Source of the DNA: Certhia americana
Lineage: Eukaryota; Chordata; Aves; Passeriformes; Certhiidae
Assembly: GCA_018697195.1 (NCBI GenBank)
Contig: CM031866.1
Coordinates: 5,405,418-5,469,417, forward strand
Length of the DNA: 64,000 nucleotides
Direction: 5' to 3'
The position numbers were made by a program, and so were the translations under genes. Positions 38,201 through 50,916 of this stretch are shown here, piece by piece. Under the pieces are notes generated by a model. The model ran no database searches. It saw only the letters and a program-made list of their open reading frames with translations, and had not been told where the DNA came from. The stretch's first letter is position 1. Each line of letters starts with the position of its first letter.

Positions 38201-38258
38201 TGAAACAGGAGTCTGGGTTCAAATCCTCATGAAACAGGAGTCTGGGTTCAAATCCTCA
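38201..38258 (+). repeat. Perfect 29-bp tandem duplication with B-box-like core
   Basis: Two identical adjacent copies occupy 38201-38229 and 38230-38258. Each holds GGTTCAAATCC, a full match to the Pol III internal B box (GGTTCRANNCC), at 38216-38226 and 38245-38255. About 45 bp upstream, TGGCGGTGTGCAAGG at 38171-38185 is a weak A-box match. The preceding 100 bp are unusually CpG-rich. The T-arm stem does not pair well, so this is not an intact tRNA. A tRNA-derived relic or chance match is possible. The identity of the copies suggests a recent duplication. Confidence 0.8.
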
Positions 38259-38379
38259 ACACCAGCCTCTTTCAGACAGTGCTGTGCTGCCTGGCTGTGG
38301 GGCACAGCCTGGGCTCTGTGAGGCAGGAGGAGTTGGGGATATGTGACTGCTTAAAAGTAGCTTTTATTCCCTAAGTCAC

Positions 38380-38943
38380 TGTGTGGGTTTTGGCTGGAGT
38401 AGAGTTAGGTTTTTGTATAGTAGCTGTGTTTTTGGTTTGCTCTGGAAACTGTTGATAACTCAGGGGTGTGTTGGGTACAGCTGAGCAGAGTTTGCACACA
38501 GCCTTTTCTGCTTCTCACCCGTCCCACCTGTGAGCAGGACTGGGGCACAAGGAGTTGGGAGGGGATGCAGCCAGGACAGCTGACCTCAGATGATCCAAGG
38601 GATATTCCAGACCATATGGAAGCATGGTCAGTGTATAGAGCTGGGGGAAGCAGGAGGGGGGGGATATTCAGGGAGATGGTGTTTGTATTCCCACATCATT
38701 ATCATCATGTGACGGAGCATTTCTTCTTTCCTGGAGATGGCTGAATACCTGCCTGCCCGTGGGAACTGGGGAATTAATTCCTTGTATTGCTTAGCTTGTG
38801 CTTTGCCTATGAACCTGTTTTTAAACTCAATGCATGAGTTTTCCCACTTTTGCCCTTCCAATTCTCTCCCCCATTGCACTGGTGCAGAGTGAGCGAGTGG
38901 CTGTGTGGGTCTGAGTTGCTGCCTGGGGATAAACCATGATGCT
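38380..38943 (+). mobile_element. Solo LTR of an avian endogenous retrovirus (degraded)
   Basis: The block has the blocks of a common avian retroviral LTR in order: a TGTG...GGTTTTGGCTGG start, a CTGTTGATAAC segment, GGGAGGGGATGCAGCC with GACAGCTGACC, a GGGATATTCCA segment, a weak TATA-like TGTATAGA at about 38632, TGAGTTTTCCCACTTTTGCC, a CTCTCCCCCATTGCACTGG block with GAGTGAGCGAG, and GGGGATAAACCATGATG at the end. Possible 5-bp target copies are GTCAC (38375-38379) and GTCAT (38944-38948), one base different. The exact 3' edge is uncertain because the usual terminal CA is not clear. No primer-binding site or gag/pol/env follows, so only one LTR remains. Family assignment is from memory of the repeat type. 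Confidence 0.75.
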
Positions 38944-39308
38944 GTCATACTGTTAAAAATTGACATAGCTATATCTGTCTTATGCTTCTGATTTGTGAGT
39001 ACTGTTGCTTAATTAACAATTATGAAGCACTTGGAGCACTTTAAAAGTGCTGTAGGATTGTAAAATATTACATTTGCGTGTGCACGCTCTTAAACGTGGA
39101 GATTTCGTTTCCACTCTCCTGCTGGGTGAGTGCTGGGCTGAGTCACACAGGTTCCTCCTGACCCAGTTCTCTCCTTGTTTGCTCACTCCTCCCATTTGAC
39201 CCAAGCCATCAGCCTTTTACTTGTCCACCTTCCTGTCACAGATTTATGAGTCTGTCCCTCAAGATGCAAGCAGTTCTGCTCCACAAGTGTCCAAAGTCAG
39301 GGTGGCAG

Positions 39309-39413
39309 GGAGCTTGGAACAACCAGATCTAGTTATAGATGTTCCTGCCCATGGCTGGGAAGTTGAACTAGGTGGTCTTTAAAAGTCCCTTCCAAGCCAA
39401 ACCATTCTATGAT
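39309..39413 (+). repeat. CR1 LINE 3'-end fragment
   Basis: Plus-strand CR1 3' end: GAGCTTGGAACAACCAGATC, then a GTTCCTGCCCATGGC block, then GGTGGTCTTTAAAAGTCCC, and a terminal AAACCATTCTATGATC. About 105 bp remain. It lies 365 bp downstream of the solo LTR. It is more diverged than the copy at 10264-10408. Confidence 0.88.
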
Positions 39414-41569
39414 CTCTTCCATAGAAGCCCTTTTAAAGGTTGATTATGCCATGGCCTGTTCCAGGAACGATCTTCCCACACCCATGAGGTTGGGCTCCAA
39501 TAACAAACAAAATCTTTCTTCCTCTGTTTCCTTCCTTGTCTTTCTTCCAGGCCCTGAACAAAGTTCTAGCAGGTGCCCTTTAGGGAGACCGTTTGGAGTT
39601 TGATTTGCTTCCTCAGAGAGAAGTTGGCTGAGCCTTAGTTGCTGGTCTCGCAGTGGTGGTCATGGGGATCCCTGGAGCTGAAGAAGAACCCAAGGGCAGC
39701 AGCAGGACTTGGACTGGGGTTGCGGATGGATGTGTGTGCAGTGCTCCCTGTGACAGGGACACAGTGAGAAGGTGCTTTTCCAGGAGACTTGGGGGAAGTT
39801 TCATTTGGAGCTGGTGTGGCTGTTGTGGCTAGGAGCAGTGCTCCTGTAATGGCAACTGCTGCCTTTGTGAGGCACTTGCATTGCCTCTATCTGACCCATA
39901 AACATTTTAAAACTTTTCTTTGATATTCATCAGTACTAGAGAGCTGAAACCCACCCATGTGAACATGATTTGATTAGTTATTTGAAGAAATTCCCATTTC
40001 CCAGATCAGAGTAGGCAGGATTTTTCAAGTGTATGTTATCAGCAGATGAAAACAGGAGTGTCTGACGAGATGCAGAAATACCAACTGCTTCACTAAGAGA
40101 TGAAATCTCTTTGTAACCAAACTGAAGCTTCCTGGGACTTGCTGGTGTTACCTGCAGTGCTGGCACCAGCTCTAATGGTCGGCATCCCCTGAAAAAGGGA
40201 AAGCTCATGTAACTTGGTCTGCTGAGCCAAGGCTTTAATTCAAGGATGGATAAAGCAAGGAATTCGATCAGGCTCCTACCGTCTGTCACACTTCAAGCTG
40301 AGTGGAAAGGAGTGGAGCTGAGTTGTGGGACGCAGGGTTATTTTCTTGTGAAATCTGAAGTGTTTGGCAGATCCCTGAGTAGTCCCCATCAATTGCCACG
40401 TACTCAGGTTCAGCTCATTACCATTACCTCTGTGCAGTGAGCTTGTAGCATGGATGGTATGGAAGAATTTAGTTTTTCTTTTTGTCTTATCCAGTTAGTC
40501 AGTTCACTCAGCGTCTCTTAATCTTGGATATTTATGGCTTGGAATAAAGTGTGTGTTGACTTAATCCTAAATTAGGTCCATGCTCAGTCTAGCAAAGGAT
40601 GAAAAAATCTGTTATGCTGGAACCCTTCTTGGGGGGCCGGAGGGTGTTTTCTTAAAATAAAAATGAGGGGAAGGGAAGGAAGAATAGATGGTTAAGTGGT
40701 TTCAGTCACTATTAATGTTTGCCTACTGCAGCAGTAACTTGTATTTCACATCTTTTCCCAGGGATGGGAGAGGAAGAAAGGGAATGAGGAAGTTGGTTGT
40801 ACAGTTTTAGTTAGACTTGGTTAGCACTTGTTCAACTGATGTATGTGTTACAAAGCTAAGAGTTGCTTTTATTTGTGCTCAGTTGTGCCCAACATTCCTG
40901 GGAATTCTGAAGTTGCAGTCTATTGAAAGATCTAGACTTGAATTGCTGTTGTCTTTGTGGTGTTCACTGTGCAACAAGACCTGGAGGGTTGGCAATTTTT
41001 GCAAATTTAAAGTATTCCTCAGTCCTGGCATTGCTGTGAGGTGTCATGTACGTTATCAGCAATAAAATTTTGTTCTGGATGCCTTTTGCACTTGTTACTA
41101 TGCTCCTTTCTATCTTCTTTACAGGCCATCATTACCACCACCTTCTTTATTTCTTACTTCATTTTTCCTGGAATTTTGTTTAGCAAGGAATGACATTCTG
41201 CAAACAAATCAAACCTGGGGGAATCTAGAAACTTCAGAGCTGACCCTACCATGAGTGGAGTTTTATATGGGAGGGTATGATCTCAACGAGGAGGTCATCA
41301 CATGGTCTCCTGTGCTGTGTGTCTGCCATTCATTCACCTGGGCTGGCTGGAGCTGAACTTGGCTGTTTGTGCCTGTTTAGGAAGTTAATCTTTCTAAAAG
41401 GCTGAAAGCTGCTTGGCGTGGCTTGGTTGCCTCAGCTACAGGAACGTAAACCAATAACGCTGAGGAAAACAGAGAGATAAACATTTGCTGCTCTTTATTT
41501 GCCTGAGGAATTACAAGAACCTGGGATACATTTAGTGACTTGGAACAATTTTTATTTGAGTGCTTGCTT

Positions 41570-41770
41570 TGTCATGACCTCTGCACATTTGCATAATGAA
41601 ACAAAGTACTCAAGCCTTGCAATGCAATAAGGGAAATCTGTTAAGATTGTAGTCCCTTTACATTAGCTGACCTTGGCCTGGCTAACAAACCAATTTGGCT
41701 TAATCCTTCTTTTTAATTAAACATTAGATACTTGAAGGCATAAGTTGCTGGCAATTAATCAAAGCACCTA
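41570..41770. promoter_or_regulatory. Motif-dense AT-rich patch, possible enhancer
   Basis: Within 200 bp are an octamer ATTTGCATAA (41587-41596), a nuclear-receptor half-site TGACCTTGGCC (41668-41678), an NFI-like CCAATTTGGC just after it, TTTTAATTAAA (41711-41721) and a further AATTAATC word. Such clustering with few simple repeats resembles vertebrate developmental enhancers. Conservation cannot be seen from one sequence, and AT-rich DNA yields such words by chance. Confidence 0.2.
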
Positions 41771-41952
41771 GGAGGCCCGAACACTGGTCTCTATACTGCA
41801 CAAGTTGAAAAGCTTGTGCATAGGTTGATATTTTAAATTAAATGTATAAAGATGAATGAAAAAGGGATGAACGTAAGAACCATAGAGCTCGCTTATTGGT
41901 GTTCCTGTGAATTGATTGCATCTGTAGTTTTTTTAAGCTTCTGTTCAGATTG

Positions 41953-41984
41953 CCATGGAATAGTTGAACCATGGAATAGTTGAA
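41953..41984 (+). repeat. Perfect 16-bp tandem duplication
   Basis: CCATGGAATAGTTGAA occurs twice, head to tail, at 41953-41968 and 41969-41984. The copies are identical, which suggests recent replication slippage. Confidence 0.9.
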
Positions 41985-44900
41985 TTGTCACTCACTTGGA
42001 GGCTCTGGAGTGACATTTATCAATGGGGCCTCGTAATACAGAGTTGATTTATGATGTGAACTGTCCCTTCTCCAGTGAAATCACAGGGCTGCAGGCTCTG
42101 CATTTGCCGCTGCTTGCTGTCTCTCCCATCTTCTTCCCAAGCCCTGGGGAAAGAGATGAACAAGATGTTCATCATCGGGTTAGAGAGTGTGTTGGGAGGT
42201 CACTGGTGTCATTTGGTGACTTTTCTGTTTTCATGTACAGTGTTGGAGCCATTTGAGCAACTTTAAAGATCAGGTCCTATAGAGTAGATGAGGAAGATGT
42301 GTGCAAATGTGACCCTTGTGTGCATTGTCCCCCTTTCTTGTGTGGTAAGTCATGCCACAGGAGAAGTCCTCTTGCAGACATACAGATGGGGTGTAGGTCT
42401 TTTAGGCATTAATAAGCAAGATGATGTTTGCAGACTTTTATGGGTAGTACTGGAAAAGTTGGTGTCCTTTCCTGAGTGCTGTCAGCTTCTGTGCTGCTGT
42501 GACTTTCTAAGATGTGTGGTCTGTAGGTTAGTAAAAATGTACAACAAATAAACTAGTCCAGGCAAGAACATGACCTTGATGCACAATCATTACCTAGAGC
42601 CCTAGGCTGAAAAGAGTTATTAGTGTTGGAGATCATGGTAAGGAGTCATCTTCCAGGTCGATCTCTAAATATAGTCCTTTAAAGGTTTTAGCAATGCATT
42701 TGGACTATAATTTTTTTAATTGCAAGGGATATAAATCTTGTTGTTACAAGGGAGTGCAAAAAAACCCACCCAAACTTCTTTCAATTCACAGTACATTCCT
42801 CATTTTACAGAAGAAAAAAATGCCTGATGGATGCTGAACAGTGTACACCTTTTGAAGCTGTATGGAGATGAATATTCAACTATAAGCCGGGAGCAAGATG
42901 CAGCAGGGATTATGTGAGAGCTTTGTGTGGGAGGAATTTACTTCCCATGGTTTACATAGTGTAAAAAAGAGAAGACCCCTCTTTCCTTCATGGGAGTAGC
43001 CCCACTAAGTCAGAGCTGCTATTCACATAGAGGAGGCTGTGCAGATTGAATTCTAATTTAGATCTATTTGTTTGTGTAAGGCTGGCTTGGTAATACAGAT
43101 AATACACAATTTATTAGGTCTTTTAAACTTTCAGATTTTCATCCAGTTTAAGAAGAATTTATGGGAATTTATCACTCTGAAAAATGAGCCTGTCATTTCC
43201 TGAGGAGTAGTAAAGAACATTAGCAAAGATTATAATGTCTTTCAAGATGCAGCAGTGGTTCTGAGTGGGGTTTGTAGGCTGCCTGGCACAGAGTGCCTGA
43301 GAGGGCAGTTTTAGATACTGTGGTGTTATAATATCTAACCAACCTATGCACAGCTGGCTGAACATTGGTGGAGGCTCCTGACTTTGTCCATGACCTGGAA
43401 TGCACAGGAGCAGCAAAGCCCTGTAATGCAATACAGGAGGGTGGTGGAATTGGAATTAATTTGCTGGGGTTGCCTTTTCATGGGGGAAAGGGGAGTTTCT
43501 GCTCCCGAAAGAGACCTTGTATCAGACCTATCAGACCCAAAGATCCAACATCAGACTTCATACCTTTCTGTAGCAGTACTTTCAGGACTGTGATGAGTTG
43601 GAGGGGGGAATCTCTTCATGTGAAGTGAAAGTGAGCCGCCCTCCCTGGAGACCAGACCGAGTTGGGCCCTCAAACTGAGCAGAAAGTTACAAAACAAACT
43701 TAATGACATTGACGCTTTTTTGAGCATTCCTTAAGCTCCTGTGATTGTGTCTGTGTTGGGTTATACCCATATTTCTTTGCTGTGTTTGAGCGAGCTCTTT
43801 GAATTCTTTGCATGAGTTGAACACCTTGCTCAATCCTGCTGCACAATACTGTTATCTGAACACAACTACCTGGGTGCTCATCATTTCCATTTAAGCTGTG
43901 ATATATTTGGTGACCTTTGTTTGAGAAACTTTCCTCTTGCTGCTCATGTTCCACTCCTTGCCCTTTGAAGGTGCAGGATGATACAGTGTTTTTTTCCTCC
44001 TATCACTCCAGAAAGGGCTGGAAAATTCTCTCTCAGAAAGCACTTAAGGATTTTTTGTCAGCGTTAGGGAACTTTCCTTCCAGTCCTCGCCTCTGCCTTG
44101 CGTAGTCTTGTAACAACATTTCCCTAGGAACACAGTGTACCTGAGAGGCAAGACATGCTTGTTTGGTGGTAAATCATCCTGGGTGCTGATATGGAGTAAG
44201 TTTGTGAGGCCAACAATGATCAAAGCTGGTTTTTAACAGGAGTGATGCTAGGTGTGAGAGCTAGGGAACTGATGTGACCCAGTTTAAAAAATGGGAGGAA
44301 ATACAAGCTGCTGGCTTTTCAAAATTTTTTGAGGAGTGTTGGATATAAAGGATCATTTTTCTAAGGTGGTTATATATTTATACTGCAGCTGCACAGAGGA
44401 ACCAGCATTTTTGGTAGGTGATGAGCGGCATTGTGCAGTTTTGCCTCTGTGCACGTTTAGTGTTCATTCCAATCATGTTCCATCCATCCAACACTAGACC
44501 TCTTCATAGATTGGAAACTTCAGTGGACTTGTGCTGTTTATCCTGGCTAAAGGGTTATTCTTGGTGCCTTGTTTTCCCCTTCCTTTGCTCCCCTCCAGCC
44601 TGCTTTTGTTGAGTTGGCTGAGAGCTGGGCTGCTGCTTGCAGGCAGAAGACATGAAGTATTGTGGGAACAGCTTCTTGCTGACAGAATCCATGGGCTGGT
44701 GATACAGAGAAGTCCTGAGACATTCTTCTGCAGCCCACAGTGCAGACTGCTCTCACGCTCCCTTCTGCCTTGTGTTTGATACCCACTCCAGGCAGTCTGG
44801 GAAAAGGGGTGCTTTTGGATTACTTTCATTTGAAAAAAGGAAAAACGTTGAAACCCTTGATCGGGTGTGAGAGGTGAGAGTAATGAACATGGTGAAGTGT

Positions 44901-47900
44901 TGTTTGGGTAATCAGAACAATTTGACACATTTTAGACAAACTGTTGCATTGTAACTTTATTTGCAGCGCAGCAGGCAAATGAGGGATGTTTTAGTACAAG
45001 GCAGAGTTGTGGAGGAGCTCAGCCTTGTGCTTTGGAAATGAGGCTCAGCTTCTTGGGCGAAATTCTACAAAAAGAACCAAGACCACCAAAACCTCCTCCA
45101 TTACTGTAGACCTGTAGAAAAACATAGCTCAGGGGCACATCTTGAGGTGTGCTGAGTTGTGTGGCTCAGACACTCTGTGGTCAGTGGCAATCTTTCCATT
45201 CTGTTTCTATGTCAAGTGGCCTCGGGCAGAGGGAGCCCAGCTTACCTGACTAAAGGGACTTCAAAATGGTTTCTGCTCTTGTGCATCAGGACTGTGCAGT
45301 AGAGACACGTGCTTACAATAAAAAGAAAACTGAATCTGCATTCTTCTCCTTTGCTTTTTTGTGGGCTTTTTGGTTCATGACTCACAGGCTCTTGTAGAGG
45401 CTTCTGTGCCAAAAATGTAGCTGCATTTTTCTGTCACATGTTGCCTTGCCAGATCCAGTAATAGCAACTATTGGGCAAGAGAGAAGAGAATAATACAACC
45501 TGCCTTAATGCAAGTGTTTGTGGAACCATACTCGTGGGAAGTTGAGGGTGATTTTCATAGAGAGCAAACCTTTTCATGAACTTCCTCCATCTCCTCATCC
45601 CTATGCATGTGGTGCTTGTTATTCCCTGGGTGCTTGTGGAAATAGCACTGCTAATAAAGGCCATCTCCATGGTTTGTGATGGAGACCTGTTACCAGTGAC
45701 TGAACTGTGAGCTATTCCTGGAAGAGTAAGATCCAGTAGTAAGGGGAGAGGATTTGAATTACAGCTAGAAAGTGTTGAGAAATGCTATTGGCAGATACAT
45801 TCAACTGAGAAAAGCAAAGCAAAACAGACCTGATCGATCCTTGAAGGGACTTTATTTCACTGTGTTATGATTCCCAAAGAGTTCACCAGCACGTTTTGCC
45901 CATCTTCAGTCCCCAAATTGGTGCTCATGTCTTTCACCTAAGGTTTTAATTTTACACTATGCCATGAGAAAGATTTGTCCAATTGGAAGACAATGTAAAG
46001 AAGAAATGGAGTAATATTGTGAATCCTTTTAAAATACAGTAGTGGGTTGGTAGTGTGGCCCTTCTTTAAAACCCTCTGTAGAAGCCCTGTGATACTTACC
46101 ATTGCATCTGATCAGAAGACAGCCTGTAGGCTTTGAGCCATGTACATTTTTTCCCAATTAAGCAGTAGTGTCCTATGTTGAATCCTTCCCATAGAGTATG
46201 GAAAATAAAAGATGCTTTTAGTCTTCCCCAAATTTGTAACAGCACTTGATATTTAGCCCATATTTTGTGTAACATGTATACTTTCTTAATGCACAAATTT
46301 TGAAGTGCTTTTCCTTACAAGCTTATGGTACTTCTTTAATGCATTACTGAAGTGCTGCATTCACAGACTATAACTGCAAACAGGACATGCTGCTGGTGAA
46401 GAAAAATGACCATCTTGGAGGCCTTTATTTTAAAGATTGAATTTTGTCCTACTTTAGAAAGACATTGACTTGCCAGTTCCAGCGTTTCTTCTTTTTCCCC
46501 TCTGCAGCTTGTGATCTTTCTTCTTGGGAATATAAATATCGTTCACATTTTATTGTTCTTTGTGCATGATAGTGGAATGTGAGGTTTGTCCTGCTGCTGC
46601 AACCCTTTGTGTTGGAGGTGTTGGCCAGAGAATGTTCTCATCAGCACAAGGACACATCTGGACCTCCAGCCAAGCAGTGCTACAGCAATTATTTCCAGCA
46701 AAGCTCCTGAAGTAAGAAACCAGATGTGCTCATATTGGGATTCTGGGTGACAAACAAGGCATGGATAGGAGGGAATGCCACTTATGTTTAGACCACACTG
46801 TTTTCTGTGTCCTGTTGCCCTTGGCATTGGGAGGGAGGAAGAGTCTGGGAACAGAGCAGTAGCTGAACAAAACAAGGTGAATCAAAGGCAGAACAAGAAG
46901 CTTAACTTGCAATTTCCTTGTCTTTGTTGGTTTAAGTCTGACCCTCCATGTTGTTTAATGTTTTGTATTTCATTTCCTCAGTTGTGTAAGGAATGGTTGA
47001 GGCTGGCAGAGATGCTTCAAAACCAGTCAGGTGGGGCATACAAGATTTGAATAAAGAACTTGGTTTTTACATCCAGTGGAGATTCATGTTTTATTTTAAA
47101 ATAGGTCAGAGAAAGTATTTGCTTGTTCCAGTGGTGCAGAGAAACCTTTTAGTCCTGGTGGGTTCATAATTTCATTCTGTACCCTTGAGGATGAAAACAG
47201 AAAGTCCAACCTCAAGTGTTCTTGCACAGCAGGAACTAAATCAGTGCGTTAGTGGTCAGAGTCTTGCTTGCAGCAGACCTAGATTTGATCTTTTGCTGCA
47301 TCTCCATGTTGTGCTTTTGTTTCCAACCATAGCACTTTGCTGCTTTCCTCTCCTGGTTCTTTGGCAGTTGAGAGGTGGAATTTGTAAAGGAAAACAGCTG
47401 TAGTTCAAGCTGTGGAAAAGTTACTGAAGGCAAATCCCTTGGGGTTATTTGGCTGGGTTTGTAACTTTGAATTTCTCCTGTAAGCATTTGAAATGGGCCT
47501 AATCCTGCAGTCATGGGCTTGAGAGGAATGTGAAGGTGAAATTCTTCAGCCTTTAACAGAAGCAATATGACTTGAATGATCCTAATGCTTGCTTTTGACC
47601 CTAATGTCATTTCAAAAAAGGAAAGAAACAACCTCTCACCCTCAAATAAATAAAATTCAGTAGGTAGATGTTTATCTTCTCTAGAAACACTGGAAAAACT
47701 TCGTTTTTCTCTGTTGCTGGGACTGGCCCCACCTTTGCCATTCCTCCTTAATCACATGCATGCCCCCTAGCTCACAGCCTCCCTGGAGGTTTGCATTGGA
47801 AGATCTCTGTTGCTTAGGAATTAATCAGCTTCTACTGGCTGTCCTTCCTCCACCTGAAGTTCTCAGGTGATCTCTTCCTCTTGCGTCACCCCTAAGAATT

Positions 47901-50787
47901 TAGATGTCAGAAAGGGCCTCACCCTGAGGAATTTAGAGCTTAGTGAAGAGCCCTTCCCCATGGTCCCTGGGGAAAGCCCTAGGTTTCTCAGCTGGCTCCC
48001 CTCCAAGCACACAGGATGCTGGAGGGGAGCAGGCACAGGGCTTTCCTTGGTGTGTCCCAGCACTCAGCCCCTTCTCCCTAATTGGGGAACCTGACAGAAG
48101 AAAACTGATGTGTCAGAAGAAACATGGGTGTCCACCTGGCTGACTCTTGGTCCAGCAAGCAGCGCATGTGTGGCTGGTGGCAACTCAGGGCTGAACAAAA
48201 CCAGCCCCTGTTTGGGGGCATAAAGCAATTGTTGAAACCTTATTAGAGATGAAATCCCTCACTGGAGAAGGTTTGGCAGTGACCTGTAGGAGATCTCCTC
48301 TGAAGTTTAGCTGTGTCTTGCCAGCACTGGTCAGTATAAGGTTTCCTTGGATGATCCAAGAGCTGTGAGATCTGTTTCCTTTTCAAAAGCTGTTGGAGAT
48401 TTTCTGTGAGGCTGTGACTCTCAATGAAGGAGAGTTTTTTTCACCTGTGCCGCTGACCACTTCTTGGGAGCTGATGGGTTGTCTGTGATCTCTAGCAACC
48501 TCTAGTGCTAAATGTCTGTGCTGTAGGCTTGCACCCCTTGTATTTTTGTTTTGGTGGGGGTAGAATGATTATTTGAAACTGCTAGGAAGAAAATTGAATG
48601 GATCACGGAATGTGTGGTGAATTTCTCAGAATACTTTTATTCATCTAAACCCCTTCTTTGTTTAGATTCCTGGGCAGTCATTAAATTCTGCTGTCTTTAT
48701 TTTCTGTTTGTAGAAATACCAGAACTTACTAATTCATCTAAAGCTTATTATTTCTTATTATTTGTGCATAGAGCACATGGAAGTTAAATTGGTAGCAGTG
48801 TGTCACTGCTTTCCATGGCTTAACTCTTTCTAATCCTAAGCATTCTGTGGAAAAAGTGCATGTGCACTTAGTTGTCATTAATGAAATATATATTGGGGCA
48901 TTTTGTAAATGTAGATCAGAAGATCTATTGTTTAGAACAGGTGTCATGTGTGGAATAATGTGTAGATGTAATTCTGCTGTTGTTAAGGGCAGGGCACCTG
49001 GAGGGAGAAAAAAAACCCCAAAAGTAAAATTATTATCTTGAAAAAGATAGCTCAAGCATCAGCAATGAAGAGCATTTGACCCAAGGTGAGAATATTAAAT
49101 ATTGAGGTATGATCCCTGTCTTAAAACGTTCTCCTTCAGCAGAGAATAACAGAAGTGTTGAGCAGACCTGTGCCCCAAGACCAGACAGCTGGATCCCTGG
49201 TATAGACACTGATCGAGGGCCAGGCAGTCTGGGCACAGGTAGGGACAGGTATCTGTTTCATGAAATGATAGCTTACAGAGCGCTGCTTTTACTGCTAGGG
49301 TTATTCCTCTCTTTTGTTAAGTAGGAGATTTATTCACGCTCTTGGACTAGCAGGTAGATTATTAAATCTGTGGTGTTAAAGCTTTTGTGTAGGGGCAAAA
49401 TAGTGAGTGTCTGTGAGTGGCTGGGAAAACCTCCTCCAGTGCCCTCTGTGAGAAGCACTTCATGCACAGAGGTGATACTTTCGGAGAGTCTTGTTCTGGG
49501 TCAGATGGCAACCAGAATGTGTTACCACAAGCAGGCTGTGATCAGCTCAATCAGAGCAGGGAGCAAAAGCTTTCATGGTGCTAAAAATAATATTGATGAG
49601 GCTATGCATGCTGTGTTGAAAAGACTATGGGTGCAATGGAAGACACCCTCACACAAGAAAACCTGTCAGGGGGTTTTAATTACTTTTCATTAATTTTTTA
49701 TTTTTGTTTTGTTACCAGCTAACCCTGTTTAGTGCCCAGCTGAATGACAATCAAGTCCTGAAGAAGGCAGGCAATGTCTGACAGGAAGATTGGCCACAGT
49801 TGCAGGAATATGGGAAAGAAGAGATAGCAACAGTTTGAGGCTGGGTTTGCAAGAGGTGATTCACCACTTGCATAGGTGTAGATACGTAGATAGGCAGTTG
49901 AAAACTCTATGTGCACGTGGAAATATGGGTAGTGCCTTTGCTTGATTGCCATGTGTGTGCCTGGGTAGTGCCCACAGTCCTGTTGACACTCAGGTGTTGT
50001 TGCACAAGTGGTCATTTACAGGTGCACTGGGAGAAAGGTGTGTCCTGACAATTAGTTGGCTTTAACTTCTTATTTTTCCTTCACTGAGCAAAAAGCTGTA
50101 CCTGCTTGGGGTAGGTGAGGAGGGGGAGGGTGTTCTGTTGGGTGAAAATTGTTGTCATTGCTGTAACTAAAGATCCTTTGCTTCAGGGGATGGTTGGGGA
50201 TTAAGTCCCTGATATACGGGCAGGTACGTCAGCAAAGTTGCCCAATGGCCTGGTGTACCTGTAGTAGGATTTGGTAAGTGACGGTAGCCCTCATGTAATT
50301 TGTTTTTGTTTTTTTGAGGATGCCTAGCAGCTGGCAGTGAAGTCATCACAGTGCTAGTTGGGTGACTGGTTGTAACTCTTGATTAACGGGGAGGAGTGTG
50401 CTTTGCAGAGAAAATAATGACTGGGTCTTACTGTGGCCACCTCCATCCTGTGTGTGAAACACATTGGAGGATGCAGTCCAGGATTTCATTTTGCTGTGTG
50501 AATGCAGGGCAAATAACAGGCTCAGCTAATCTCAGGTTATATTTGATGTCAGACTTTGAGACAGCGGTTATAGGAGCATTTGCTGACTTGTTTCAGGAAT
50601 CATTTTGCTAGTGGCAAAAGCTTGCTTCCTCCCCTGGCATGCGCTTGGAGTTACATGCCCCAGGCTCTTTGGATGCTGGGTAAAATCTGTGCCATGTACT
50701 AATGCTATTTGATAATGTCCTTTGCTTTTCTACTCATAATACACTGCCTTGCTATGATCTGCCTCTTTAAAGAGGAATTTTTTTCAG

Positions 50788-50916
50788 GTGTCTGCATTTG
50801 TAAAGCAGGAAAAAGCCAGCAGCTGCATGAAAAACAGTCTTTTTGTTTAGAGGGAGAGAAAAGAGAAGCTGAGCTATATGAAAGCAAATCTGGCAACCTG
50901 CTGAAGGGTTTGCAGG
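50788..50916 (+). other. Candidate coding exon, 129 bp, symmetric phase
   Basis: The acceptor GAGGAATTTTTTTCAG (AG at 50786-50787) and the donor GCAGG|GTAAAA (GT at 50917-50918) enclose 129 bp. One frame is open throughout, entering after one codon base and leaving after one codon base, so skipping the exon would keep frame. The peptide begins Val-Cys-Ile-Cys-Lys and has a charged segment with LEGEKREAELYESKSG. The open frame extends past both borders, which weakens the argument from frame. No known domain is evident. Confidence 0.25.

Noticed and set aside
38161..38258. Intact tRNA gene
   Set aside because: The B box is perfect but the T-arm does not pair, the A box is weak and no seven-base acceptor stem forms.
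41124..41193. Strong acceptor followed by a hydrophobic 22-codon frame
   Set aside because: No donor follows and the frame ends quickly; T/C-rich DNA gives hydrophobic codons.
46982..47030. 49-bp segment with acceptor and modest donor, near an AATAAA
   Set aside because: Donor is weak and the frame is short; AATAAA words are frequent in AT-rich DNA.
49719..49782. Strong acceptor with a 20-codon protein-like frame
   Set aside because: No donor; TGA soon after. One of several such chance acceptors in the intron.
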